Positions 54,146 through 62,681 of a stretch of 64,000 nucleotides of DNA are shown here, piece by piece. The position numbers and the translations under genes were made by a program. The notes under the pieces are model-generated. The model was given only the letters and a program-made list of their open reading frames with translations. It was not told the DNA's origin and did not search any database. The number at the start of each line of letters is the position of its first letter. The stretch's first letter is position 1. The stretch comes from JBBSAT01 sp044223665. Lineage in GTDB: Bacteria; Myxococcota_A; Polyangia; Polyangiales; Sandaracinaceae. Location: positions 25,948-89,947 of the forward strand of contig JBGALT010000012.1 in the NCBI GenBank assembly GCA_044223665.1, given 5' to 3'.

Positions 54146-55312
54146 TCAACGGAGCAGCCGATCCGGATCGACGTTCGCCGCGCGCCACGCCGGGACCACC
54201 GAGATCCCGGCGAAGGGCACGATCACCGCCGCGAGCAGGACCGCGAGCTCCATCGGATCGCTCGCCGGCGCGACCACCAGGGCGGGGCGCACGTTGCTCC
54301 TGCCGAAGAGCGCCGGCGCGAGGAGCGGCGCCCCGAGCACGAACGCGTGCACGTACGCGAGGCCGAGCCCGAGCAGACTGCCCGCCGCCGCGACGAGCGC
54401 GGCCTCGGTCATGCGTGCGCCGAGAACGTTCGACGTCGTCCAGCCGAGCGCCTTGAGCACGCCGATCTCGCGCCGCTCCTCGTCGCCGAGGCCCGTGAGG
54501 CGCTCCCACGCGAGCAGCAGCAGCGCGAGCAGCGCCGGGACCAGCATCGCCGAGAGCAAGCCCGCGCGGGCGTCGAAGGTGAGCTCGAAGCTGCGACCGA
54601 GGCTCTCGCGATCGACGACGCGCGCGCCGCGGATCGCATCGACCACCTGCGCGGCGACGATGGGCGCCTCCTCGGGCGGGAACACGTCCACCGCGAGATC
54701 GGTCGCACGGTCCGCGGGCACGTCGAGCAGCCGCCGCGCCATCGCGTCGTCGACGAGCAACGCGTCGCCTGCCACGAGCGCGGTCGACACCGGAAGGATG
54801 GCGCGCACGCGGAGGAAGAGCGGGACGGGCACGGCGCTCGGGTCGTCCTCGCTCACCGCGGCGGCCACCGCGATCCGATCGCCGGCGCGCAGGCCGAGCA
54901 CGCGCGCCACGTCGGCCCCGAAGATCGCCTCGTCGGGCGCCAGCGTCGTGGCGCCGTCGATCCCGAGTGGCGCGAGATCGGCCGTGCCGATCACCGTGAC
55001 GTTCGCCTCGAGCGCGGCGAGGTAGAGATAGCCCCACACGCGCGGCGTGGCGCTGCGCACGCTGGGCAGCGAAGCGACCCGCGCCGCGTCCGCCACCGGA
55101 AAGAGCGCAGCGCGGCCGGCGACGAGCCGCTCGACCGTGAGCACCGGCGCGGTCTCGGCCGCGCGCATGCTCGCTGCCCGCAGGCCCTCGCCCACGAAGA
55201 GCACGGTGGCGAACGCCCACACCACGACGGCGAGCCCGAGCACGATGGCGAGGTTTCGCCCCGCGCGTCGCCGCATCGCGCCCAGCGCGTAGGCGAGGAG
55301 CGCGAGGCTCAC
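54146..55312 (-). CDS. ABC transporter permease, FtsX/MacB type
   Basis: 388 residues, GTG start overlapping the upstream gene (GTGA). First membrane segment (about 15-38), a large periplasmic domain (about 40-250), then three more membrane segments with the EIGVLKALGWTTSNVLGARMTEAALV block typical of LolC/MacB-type permeases. No ATPase is next to it on this strand; a LolD-like ATPase is encoded on the other strand at 58284 and could be its partner. Confidence 0.88.
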   Translation of the reverse strand: MSLALLAYALGAMRRRAGRNLAIVLGLAVVVWAFATVLFVGEGLRAASMRAAETAPVLTVERLVAGRAALFPVADAARVASLPSVRSATPRVWGYLYLAALEANVTVIGTADLAPLGIDGATTLAPDEAIFGADVARVLGLRAGDRIAVAAAVSEDDPSAVPVPLFLRVRAILPVSTALVAGDALLVDDAMARRLLDVPADRATDLAVDVFPPEEAPIVAAQVVDAIRGARVVDRESLGRSFELTFDARAGLLSAMLVPALLALLLLAWERLTGLGDEERREIGVLKALGWTTSNVLGARMTEAALVAAAGSLLGLGLAYVHAFVLGAPLLAPALFGRSNVRPALVVAPASDPMELAVLLAAVIVPFAGISVVPAWRAANVDPDRLLR

Positions 55313-55638
55313 GGCGCGCGCTCCACGTGGAGCGCCGGCTCGCGGCTGCGACGCGGCACGGACGCCCCCGCCGGATCCACGTCGAGGCCCACGGGCGCGT
55401 CGGCCGCTCCGGCGGACGGCGGCGAGAGAGCCGGATGCCGCAGCCACGAGGAGGTCGTCGAGAGCACGAGCTCGGGCAGGCCCGTGGCGCGCACGACGCG
55501 CGCGCTCGCCTCCGTGACCGCACGCCCCTCGGCCACGCGTGATCGCGCGTCGAGGCCGAGGGCGATCGAGAGGACGAGCGCGCCGAGCAGCACCGCGCCC
55601 AGCACGCCGAGCCGCCGCCGCGCGAAGCTCGCGCTCAC
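55309..55638 (-). CDS. Small membrane-anchored exported protein
   Basis: 109 residues. One N-terminal membrane segment (GVLGAVLLGALVLSIALGL) and an exported part rich in Ala/Ser/Pro. GTGA overlap with the permease gene. Could be an accessory to the FtsX permease; no domain recognised. Confidence 0.6.
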   Translation of the reverse strand: MSASFARRRLGVLGAVLLGALVLSIALGLDARSRVAEGRAVTEASARVVRATGLPELVLSTTSSWLRHPALSPPSAGAADAPVGLDVDPAGASVPRRSREPALHVERAP

Positions 55639-55642
55639 GCGC

Positions 55643-56470
55643 TCACGCGCTCCGCATGAAGTGCAGGAAGACCTGCGTGAGCACGGCGTCGGCGATCAGC
55701 ACGCCGATCGAGACGACGACGACGCTCGTCGTGGTGGATCGACCGACGCCTTCGGTCCCGCCGCGCGTCTGCATCCCGAAGTGGCAGCCGAGGATCGCGA
55801 TGAGGAAGCCGAAGAAGGGCGTCTTGCCGATGCCGCTCACGAAGTCCTCGAACCAGATCGAGTCGAGCGCCGTCGTGATGAAGAACGGGACCGGCACGCC
55901 GAAGGTCAGGTTGCAGACCAAGGCCGCGCTCGCGATGCCCAGGACCAGCGCGAAGACCGTCAGGAGCGGCATGATCACCGTCCCGGCGAGCATCCGCGGC
56001 ACCACGAGCTTCCGCACCGGATCGGCGCCCAGCGCGCGGATCGCGTCGATCTGCTCGGTGACGGACATCGAGCCGATCTCGGCGGCGATGCCGGCGCCGA
56101 TCCGGCTGCCGACCACGAGCGCCGTGAGCGAGGGCGCCAGCTCGCGCGCCTCCGAGAGACCGACGATGCGGCCGACCGAGTCGCGCGCGCCGAAGCGCTC
56201 GAGCGAGAAGGCGAACTGGATCGCCATGACGATGCCCACGAAGATCGCCGTCGCCGCCGCGATGCCGAACGACCGTACACCCATCTGGTCGAGCTGCTTG
56301 AGGAACGCGGCCGGCTCGAAGCGCGTGGTGAAGAGCGCGCGGATGGCGCGCCCCGTCATCTGCGCGCACTGACCGACGCTCGAGAGCGTCCCGATCGCGT
56401 TGCGCCCCCGCGCCTCGAAGAAGCGCGTGACGAAGCCGCCCGACGGCGCTGCTTCGGCCGCTTCGCTCAC
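55643..56470 (-). CDS. mlaE: MlaE-family ABC lipid-transport permease
   Basis: 275 residues, GTG start. Five to six membrane segments with family motifs GIVMAIQFAFSLERFG, ELAPSLTALVVGSRIGAGIAAEIGSM and VTEQIDAIRALGADPVRKLVVPRMLA. Works in phospholipid trafficking between the membranes, normally with MlaF and MlaD; neither is beside it here. Overlaps the upstream lipoprotein gene by 4 bp, so it is translated with it. Confidence 0.92.
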   Translation of the reverse strand: MSEAAEAAPSGGFVTRFFEARGRNAIGTLSSVGQCAQMTGRAIRALFTTRFEPAAFLKQLDQMGVRSFGIAAATAIFVGIVMAIQFAFSLERFGARDSVGRIVGLSEARELAPSLTALVVGSRIGAGIAAEIGSMSVTEQIDAIRALGADPVRKLVVPRMLAGTVIMPLLTVFALVLGIASAALVCNLTFGVPVPFFITTALDSIWFEDFVSGIGKTPFFGFLIAILGCHFGMQTRGGTEGVGRSTTTSVVVVSIGVLIADAVLTQVFLHFMRSA

Positions 56471-56982
56471 GACGCCCCCACCTCGGTCGAGAACCCTCCG
56501 ACGAAGCCCTCGAAGATCGTCTGGGCGCGCCCGAACGACGCGTCGTGCGGGGTGATGAGCGTGAAGTCGTAGATGCAGTCGTTCTTCTTGAGGACGACGA
56601 TGAGCAGCTCGCGCGGGACGCCGTCGAGGCTCGCGAGCAGGTGCGTGCGCAGCGCCTCGCGGCCGTCGAGCGGGATCAGGTCCTCGCTGAGGATCTGCCG
56701 CGCGGTGAAGCCCGCGAGCAGGTGGTTGGTGAGCACGGTGAGCGGGATGTCGGTGGCCGGATCGCAGCTGGCGTTCACCTGGATGATGGCGCCGAGCTCG
56801 TCGTGGTGGAACGCGACGTCGTTGTCCTGAACGGTGATGGGAGACCAGCCACGGCCGAGCTCGCCGATCCGGTAGTGCGCCTCGTCGTCCTGGTAGACGC
56901 GACCGTGCAGGTGCGGTCCGCCGCCACACGCCGAGAGAGCGAGCAAGGGGACGAGCGCGACGAGCCGTCGGAAGCGGAGCAC
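56467..56982 (-). CDS. Lipoprotein upstream of mlaE
   Basis: 171 residues from GTG 56982. Signal with lipobox LSAC, then a mixed alpha/beta domain (GRVYQDDEAHYRIGEL...VLKKNDCIYDFTLITP). The reading resembles small outer-membrane lipoproteins of unknown function. First gene of the mlaE-FtsX operon; it may be the lipoprotein partner of the transport system. Confidence 0.72.
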   Translation of the reverse strand: MLRFRRLVALVPLLALSACGGGPHLHGRVYQDDEAHYRIGELGRGWSPITVQDNDVAFHHDELGAIIQVNASCDPATDIPLTVLTNHLLAGFTARQILSEDLIPLDGREALRTHLLASLDGVPRELLIVVLKKNDCIYDFTLITPHDASFGRAQTIFEGFVGGFSTEVGAS

Positions 56983-57113
56983 GGGGGCGGTGTAACGAGT
57001 CGCCGCCACCCTGGCAAGGCCGTGGGTGACGCACACGCCGCCTCCGTGATATGGGTGCGAGCACTTCGCGCAAGCGGATGCTCTCGCTTTCTTTCCACGT
57101 CCGGAGGTGATGC

Positions 57114-57614
57114 ATGGTGCGGCAGCACGTCGACGAGGAGAACCTCACGATCCACGAGATGCCCGAGCAGCGGGACAGCCTCATGCCCGTGGCCGGCGGC
57201 GTCACCGTCGTGGTGACCCAGGCATACGGCCCGACGGGCGCGAGCCTGGTCGGGATCTCCGACGTCGTGTTCGACGGCTACCCGGCCGTGACCATCAAGG
57301 TGCGTACGCCCGACGGGCGCGAGGGCCTGGTGCACCTCTCGCCCATCCACGGCGACCGCCGCAAGGCCGGCTTCACCGACATCCCGCTCGGAGCCCGCGT
57401 GCAGCTCTTCTGCCCGGTGAGCGACAAGCCGCTCGACAAGCTCGGCCCCGTCGACGACGGCTCGGGCGCCGACTACTACGCGATCTACCTCACGCAGCGC
57501 CTGAGCAAGGGCGCCTGCGTGATGGTCACCGACGTCTGGGGCCACTACCACTCGCGCATCGTCGACGACAACGCGGTCATCTCGCACTGGGCACGCAACC
57601 ACCCGGACGAATGA
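57114..57614 (+). CDS. Conserved hypothetical soluble protein
   Basis: 166 residues with an exceptionally strong ribosome site (GGAGGTGAT, 57102-57110), so probably highly expressed. Beta-rich, with VVFDGYPAVTIKVRTPDGREG, LVHLSPIHGD and a final GHYHSRIVDD segment. No signal, no known motif recognised. It heads a three-gene cluster and is divergent from the mlaE operon across 131 bp. Confidence 0.7.
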   Translation: MVRQHVDEENLTIHEMPEQRDSLMPVAGGVTVVVTQAYGPTGASLVGISDVVFDGYPAVTIKVRTPDGREGLVHLSPIHGDRRKAGFTDIPLGARVQLFCPVSDKPLDKLGPVDDGSGADYYAIYLTQRLSKGACVMVTDVWGHYHSRIVDDNAVISHWARNHPDE

Positions 57615-57618
57615 CGGT

Positions 57619-58287
57619 GTGCGCGCGGCGGATCTGACGGCTCAGGCGCGCGAGGCCGCGATGCTGCCGTGGGATGCGGAGGCGCGCGTCGCGCGGCGCG
57701 GCGTGGCGAAGCTCTATCGCTCGCCCGCGCTCGAGACGATCTTCACGCTCGCGCCGCCCTGGCTGCCCTACCTCGTCATGGGTCCGCTCGCGATCGGGGC
57801 GCTCGCGGGCGCCTCGCTCTCGCTCGGAGCGGGCGGGCTCGCGCTCGACGTGCTCGCGGGCTCACTCGTGTGGTCGCTCGTCGAGTACCTGATGCACCGC
57901 TTTCTGTTCCACGCGCGCGCCGAGAGCGAGGCCGCGCGCGTGGTGCTGCTCCTCGTCCACGGCCACCACCACCTCTGGCCCGACGACGCGCGGCGCGTCG
58001 CGGCGACGCCGATCCAGTTCGGCTCGCTGGCGCTCCTGCTCCACGGGCTGGCCACGCTCGCGCTGCCCTCCGCGCACGCGCGCGCCGTGTGGGCGGGCGC
58101 GATGCTCGGCTACCTCGCCTACGAGGCCGCGCACTGGTACGCCCACCACGGCCGCGCGACGGACGGGCCGCTCGGCGCGCTGCGCCGCTACCACATGCGT
58201 CACCATCACGAAGATCCGCGCTCGCGCTGGGGCATCGGCTCGCCCCTCTGGGACTTCGTCTTCCGGACGACGGGGACGGCATCGTGA
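57619..58287 (+). CDS. Fatty-acid hydroxylase / sterol-desaturase superfamily protein
   Basis: 222 residues from GTG 57619 (ATG 57661 possible). Four membrane segments and the eight-His diiron pattern: EYLMHRFLFH, HGHHH, HWYAHHG, YHMRHHHED. Inserts a hydroxyl group into a lipid chain; substrate unknown. Its stop overlaps the ABC ATPase start (GTGA). Confidence 0.88.
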   Translation: MRAADLTAQAREAAMLPWDAEARVARRGVAKLYRSPALETIFTLAPPWLPYLVMGPLAIGALAGASLSLGAGGLALDVLAGSLVWSLVEYLMHRFLFHARAESEAARVVLLLVHGHHHLWPDDARRVAATPIQFGSLALLLHGLATLALPSAHARAVWAGAMLGYLAYEAAHWYAHHGRATDGPLGALRRYHMRHHHEDPRSRWGIGSPLWDFVFRTTGTAS

Positions 58288-58967
58288 CGGGGCTCGTCGA
58301 GACGCGCGAGGCGAGCAAGCGCTACGTGGACGGGTCGCGGATCGTGAAGGCGGTCGACGCCGCGAGCCTCTCGGTCGCGCGCGGAGAGTGGGTCGCGCTG
58401 CGTGGCCCCAGCGGATCCGGGAAGACCACGCTGCTCGGCATGATCGGCGGAATGATCGCCCCGACCTCGGGCGACGTGCTCTTCGAGGGCGAGTCGATCG
58501 TGCGCCTGCGCGAGCACCACCGCGCCGAGCTGCGGCGGACGAAGGTCGGCTTCGTGTTCCAGTCGCTCGCGCTCGTGCCCGAGATGAGCGTGATCGAGAA
58601 CGTGCTCCTGCCGCTCGTGCCGGATGGCGGCGCGAGGGCGGCGGACGAGAAGAAGGCGCTGGAAGCGCTGGCCGAGGTCGGCCTCGACGAGGGCCGGGCG
58701 CGCGCGCGGGCCTCGCTCCTGAGTGGCGGCGAGCGGCAGCGGGCCGCCATCGTGCGCGCGCTCTCGCGCGAGCCGGCGCTGCTCCTGCTCGACGAGCCGA
58801 CCGCGCACCTCGACGCCGAGAGCGCGGCCGGCGTGCTCGCGCTGCTCGACGCCCAGAAGACGAAGGGGCGCACCATCGTGGTCTCCACCCACGACCCGCG
58901 CCTGGCCGATCACGCGGGGATCGATCGCACGATCGAGATGCGCGAGGGCCGCATCGTGATCGGCTGA
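58284..58967 (+). CDS. ABC transporter ATP-binding protein, LolD/MacB type
   Basis: 227 residues. Walker A GPSGSGKTT, Q-loop FVFQSLALVPEMSVIENV, signature LLSGGERQRAAI, Walker B LLLLDEPTAHLD and H-loop STHDPRL. LolD-type sequence features fit a FtsX-type permease, such as that at 54146 on the opposite strand. Co-translated with the fatty-acid hydroxylase gene. Confidence 0.92.
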   Translation: MTGLVETREASKRYVDGSRIVKAVDAASLSVARGEWVALRGPSGSGKTTLLGMIGGMIAPTSGDVLFEGESIVRLREHHRAELRRTKVGFVFQSLALVPEMSVIENVLLPLVPDGGARAADEKKALEALAEVGLDEGRARARASLLSGGERQRAAIVRALSREPALLLLDEPTAHLDAESAAGVLALLDAQKTKGRTIVVSTHDPRLADHAGIDRTIEMREGRIVIG

Positions 58968-59013
58968 CCGCGGGTGAAGCCGGACGCGGGGCCCCTCCCC
59001 CCGAGCCGCGCGA

Positions 59014-59949
59014 TCAGCGCACGCGCAGGATCGCGTCCTCGAGCTCGCGGGGGAGTGCGCTGCGCCAGAGCTGCCGCGCGCCGGTCACCGGGTGCACGAG
59101 ACGGATCTCGCTCGCGTGGAGGAAGTGGCGCGAGAGGCCGGGCACCACGGGCCCGCCGTAGAGCGCGTCCCCCGCCAGCGGATGACCGATGCTGGCCAGG
59201 TGCACGCGAATCTGGTGGCGCGTCGCCGCCCGCGCCGAGACCTCGATCTCGGAGAAGCGCCCACACGGCCGCACGGCCGTGATCTCGGTGCTCGCCGGCC
59301 GCGCTCCGTCGTGATCGCCCACCCGCACGCGCCGCGAGTCCCCCGGCACCGGTGAGATCGGGCGGTCGATGAGGCGCGGGGTGATCGCGCCCTCGACGAG
59401 CGCGCGGTAGCGCTTGTCGATGCGCAGCGCGCGCAGGTCGTCGCGCAGGTGCTGGAACGTCTCCTCGTCGCGCGCCGCGATCATCAGGCCCGAGGTGTCC
59501 GTGTCGAGGCGGTGCAGGATCCCCGGCTCGCGCGCCGCGTATCCCACCAGCGCCATCTCCGGGTAGCGCGCCACGAGGGCGCTCGCGACGGTCCCGATCT
59601 CGTCCTCGCGCAGCGGATGGCTCGGAACGCCCGCGGGCTTGTCGACGACGACGATCTGGTCGTCCTCGTGCACGACGTGCAGGTCCATCTGCGCGTCGGG
59701 ACGCGCCGCGAACTCGCTCCGGCTCGGGGCGCGCGCGAGCGTGACGCGGTCTCCCTTCGAGACCCGACCGCCCTTGCGCGTCGGCCGGCCGTTGAGGCGC
59801 ACCTCGCCGCCCTCGACCATCTCACGAGCCTTCTTCCGGCTCATCGAGGGCACGCGCCGCACGAGCACCACGTCGAGCCGCAGCCCTTCCTCGTCGGCTT
59901 GCACCTCGAACGAGAGCGGAACCGCGGCTTCCGTACCTTCGACCATCAT
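59014..59949 (-). CDS. RluD-family pseudouridine synthase
   Basis: 311 residues. N-terminal S4 RNA-binding domain (RLDVVLVRRVPSMSRKKAREMVEGGEVRLNG) and catalytic domain with the active Asp in HRLDTDTSGLM and the HQIRVHLASIGHPLAGDALYGG block. Modifies uridines in rRNA or tRNA. The ATG may be 59949 or 59946 (two Met codons in a row). Divergent from dnaJ. Confidence 0.93.
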   Translation of the reverse strand: MMVEGTEAAVPLSFEVQADEEGLRLDVVLVRRVPSMSRKKAREMVEGGEVRLNGRPTRKGGRVSKGDRVTLARAPSRSEFAARPDAQMDLHVVHEDDQIVVVDKPAGVPSHPLREDEIGTVASALVARYPEMALVGYAAREPGILHRLDTDTSGLMIAARDEETFQHLRDDLRALRIDKRYRALVEGAITPRLIDRPISPVPGDSRRVRVGDHDGARPASTEITAVRPCGRFSEIEVSARAATRHQIRVHLASIGHPLAGDALYGGPVVPGLSRHFLHASEIRLVHPVTGARQLWRSALPRELEDAILRVR

Positions 59950-60138
59950 GCGCGCCCGGTGCTCTCGCACGGGCGACCGTGACGTGCAGGCCCGCGCCCG
60001 AGCGCGAGGGCATCGGCTCGCCTGCCGGGACCCGCCGAGGCGGGCCCTGCTCCGGAGCCCGTCGACCATCGGCCGTGGGCCTCGTCGCGGCGAGCACTCT
60101 GGGCTGGGACGTGTATTCTGCGCGCGGACGCTTCGTTC

Positions 60139-61242
60139 ATGCCTCAGAAGAGAGATTACTACGAAGTCCTCGGGCTCTCCCGCTCGGCGACACAAGACGA
60201 CGTCAAGCAGGCCTTTCGCCGGCTCGCCAAGGAGGTTCACCCCGACCGCAATCCCGGCGACACGGCGGCCGAGGACCGCTTCAAGGAGATCCAGGAGGCG
60301 TTCTCGGTCTTGCACGACCCCGAGCGACGGCGCCGCTACGATCGCATGGGCCACGCGGCTTTCGGGGGGGCCGAGGGTGGCGGCGAGCGCGTCGACTTCC
60401 GCGCCGTGAGCGAGATCCTCGAGGGCCTGGTCGGCGTCTTCGGTGGGCGGCGCGCGCGCCAGGGCGACGACATCGAGGTCGATCTGCCGCTGAAGTTCGA
60501 AGAGGCCGCGCTCGGCGCCGAGAAGACGATCTCGATCGACCGTCTCTCGCCCTGCGACACGTGCGGCGCGACCGGCGCGGCGCCGGGGTCCAAGGTCGAG
60601 CGCTGCGGCGCGTGCGGGGGCCTCGGCGAAGTGAAGTTCCAGCGCGGCTTCTTCTCGGCGTCGCGACCGTGCTCGTCCTGCAACGGCAGCGGCAAGCGGA
60701 TCGAGGTGCCTTGCCCGAAGTGCGCCGGCCGCTTGCTCGTGCCGGTGAAGGAAGAGCTGCTCGTGCGCGTGCCGCCCGGCGTGGAGAACGGCGCCATCCG
60801 CAGCGTCCGCGGCGCCGGCGCTCGCCCCGCGCCGGTCGCGGGCCAGCAAGGCCAGCCAGGCGATCTCCACGTGCGCATCCGCATCGAGCCGCACCCGCTC
60901 TTCACGCGGCAAGGCGCCGACGTGCTCGTCACGATCCCGATCAGCTTCCCGGAGGCGGTGCTCGGTACGCAGGTCGACGTCCCGACGCTCGAGGGCAAGG
61001 TGAAGATGAAGGTGCCGCCCGGCACGCAGAGCGGGAAGGCCTTTCGCCTGCGCGGCAAGGGCATCGAGGTGTTCGGCGGCGCCGGCAAGGGCGACCAGAT
61101 CGTCACGGTCGTCGTCGAGGTCCCCGAGCAGATCACCAAGAAGCAACGGCAGCTGATCGAGGACCTCGCGCGCGAGCTCGGCGAGGACGTACAGCCGATG
61201 CAGAAGAGCTTCTTCGACAAGCTGCGGGACCTCTTCGAATGA
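60139..61242 (+). CDS. dnaJ: DnaJ co-chaperone, type I
   Basis: 367 residues with a J domain (HPD motif at KEVHPDRNPG), a short Gly region, a zinc finger with four Cys pairs (CDTCGATG, CGACGGLG, CSSCNGSG, CPKCAGR) and the C-terminal substrate-binding domains. The last zinc repeat has CAGR where CxGxG is usual. Stimulates DnaK ATP hydrolysis. TATTCT at 60114-60119 may be the -10. No dnaK or grpE is beside it. Confidence 0.95.
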   Translation: MPQKRDYYEVLGLSRSATQDDVKQAFRRLAKEVHPDRNPGDTAAEDRFKEIQEAFSVLHDPERRRRYDRMGHAAFGGAEGGGERVDFRAVSEILEGLVGVFGGRRARQGDDIEVDLPLKFEEAALGAEKTISIDRLSPCDTCGATGAAPGSKVERCGACGGLGEVKFQRGFFSASRPCSSCNGSGKRIEVPCPKCAGRLLVPVKEELLVRVPPGVENGAIRSVRGAGARPAPVAGQQGQPGDLHVRIRIEPHPLFTRQGADVLVTIPISFPEAVLGTQVDVPTLEGKVKMKVPPGTQSGKAFRLRGKGIEVFGGAGKGDQIVTVVVEVPEQITKKQRQLIEDLARELGEDVQPMQKSFFDKLRDLFE

Positions 61243-61285
61243 GGTCCGCGAGCCCGACGACGACGACCCGACAGGAGCGGCTGCG

Positions 61286-62158
61286 ATGAAGGTCCATCAC
61301 CTCGACTGCGCGACCATGTGCCCGTTGGCGCGCCGCTTCACGAACGGCGCCGGGAGCCTCTTCGAGCGCGGATCGATGTGCGGGCACTGCCTGCTCGTCG
61401 AGACCGAGCGCCACGGCCTGGTGCTGATCGACTCGGGCTTCGGCGAGGACGACCGCCGCGATCCACGCGGGCGGCTCGGCGGCGCGTTCTGCGGCCTCAT
61501 CGGGTTCGACGCGTCCAGGGTGCGGACCGCCAAGGCCCAGATCACCGCCCTCGGGCTCTCGGTCGACGACGTACGCCACGTGATTCCGACCCACCTCGAT
61601 CTCGATCACGCCGGCGGCCTTCCGGACTTCCCGAAGGCCAAGGTCCACGTGCACGCGCGCGAGAAAGCGGCCGCGACCGATCCCCCGACGTTCGCCGAGC
61701 GAGAGCGGTACAAGCGCTGCCACATGGCCCACGGGCCGGACTGGCAGCTCTACGACTCGGCCGGCGAGAGCTGGAAGGGCTTCCCGGCGGTGCGCCAGCT
61801 GGTCGGGCTGCCGCCGGAGATCCTCTGCGTCCCGATGCACGGCCACACCCGGGGGCACTGGCTCGTCGCGGTGCAGGCGCCGGCGAGCGCGCCCACCGGG
61901 CCCGCGGCCACGCGCTGGTTGCTCCACTGCGGCGATGCGTACTTCCATCGTGGCGTGGTGCGGCCGAGCGAAGGCCCGGTGCCCTTCGGGCTGCGTCTCT
62001 TCGAGCACAACGTGTGCGTCGACCGCCAGCGCGTGCTCGAGAACCACGAGCGCCTGCGCGAGCTGGCGGCGCGCAACGACCCCGAGCTCGCGATGTTCAG
62101 CGCACACGATCCGGTCGAGCTCGAGCGGCTCGCCGGGCCGACGGCGAAGGCGGCCTGA
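61286..62158 (+). CDS. Metallo-beta-lactamase-fold hydrolase
   Basis: 290 residues. The metal motif THLDLDHAGG, further His residues (PMHGHTRGHW), HCGDAYFH and a final SAHDPVEL give the MBL fold. Similar to quorum-quenching lactonase-like and related hydrolases, but the substrate cannot be assigned. CAGGAG precedes the ATG. Confidence 0.87.
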   Translation: MKVHHLDCATMCPLARRFTNGAGSLFERGSMCGHCLLVETERHGLVLIDSGFGEDDRRDPRGRLGGAFCGLIGFDASRVRTAKAQITALGLSVDDVRHVIPTHLDLDHAGGLPDFPKAKVHVHAREKAAATDPPTFAERERYKRCHMAHGPDWQLYDSAGESWKGFPAVRQLVGLPPEILCVPMHGHTRGHWLVAVQAPASAPTGPAATRWLLHCGDAYFHRGVVRPSEGPVPFGLRLFEHNVCVDRQRVLENHERLRELAARNDPELAMFSAHDPVELERLAGPTAKAA

Positions 62159-62159
62159 C

Positions 62160-62666
62160 GTGGCCGGCGCGAAGAAGGGCCCGAGGAAGCCGGCGAAGGC
62201 GAGCACGCTCCTGCCGAAGATGCGCGCCGCCGCGCTCTCGTATCCCTCGACCACGGAGGAGTTTCCGTGGGGCGACCGCGTCGTGAAGGTGAAGGGAAAG
62301 GTCTTCGTCTTCATGGGCGAGGACGAGGAGGGTCATTTCTCCTGCTCGCTCAAGCTGCCTCGCTCGGGCGCGCTCGCGCTCGAGCTGCCCTTCGCCGCGC
62401 CGACGGGGTACGGGCTCGGCAAGAGCGGATGGGTCTCGTTCCGCGGGCCCGAGCTCGAGAAGGCGCCCTTCGAGATGCTGCACGAGTGGCTCGACGAGAG
62501 CTTCCGCGCCGTGGCACCGGCCTCGATCCTGAAGGCTCTCGAAGGCGGCTTCGTCCCGAGCGAGGACGCGCGGACGACGAAGGTGAAGAAGCTCCCGCCC
62601 GCCGAGGACGAGCTCATCGGTCGCCGAGAGAGCCGGCCTCCGCCCACGCCGCGAAAACGGCGCTAA
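62160..62666 (+). CDS. MmcQ/YjbR-family protein
   Basis: 168 residues, GTG start 1 bp after the upstream stop. YjbR/CyaY-like fold: STTEEFPWGDRVVKVKGKVFVFMG, SCSLKLP, GYGLGKSGWVSF and DESFRAVAP. Basic tails at both ends. Family function is not established; DNA binding has been proposed for members. Confidence 0.85.
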   Translation: MAGAKKGPRKPAKASTLLPKMRAAALSYPSTTEEFPWGDRVVKVKGKVFVFMGEDEEGHFSCSLKLPRSGALALELPFAAPTGYGLGKSGWVSFRGPELEKAPFEMLHEWLDESFRAVAPASILKALEGGFVPSEDARTTKVKKLPPAEDELIGRRESRPPPTPRKRR

Positions 62667-62681
62667 GATCCCGACGTTCGC

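Noticed and set aside
56983..57113. Sigma-54-type promoter before the gene at 57114
   Set aside because: A TGGCA block is present but no TTGC partner at the right spacing.
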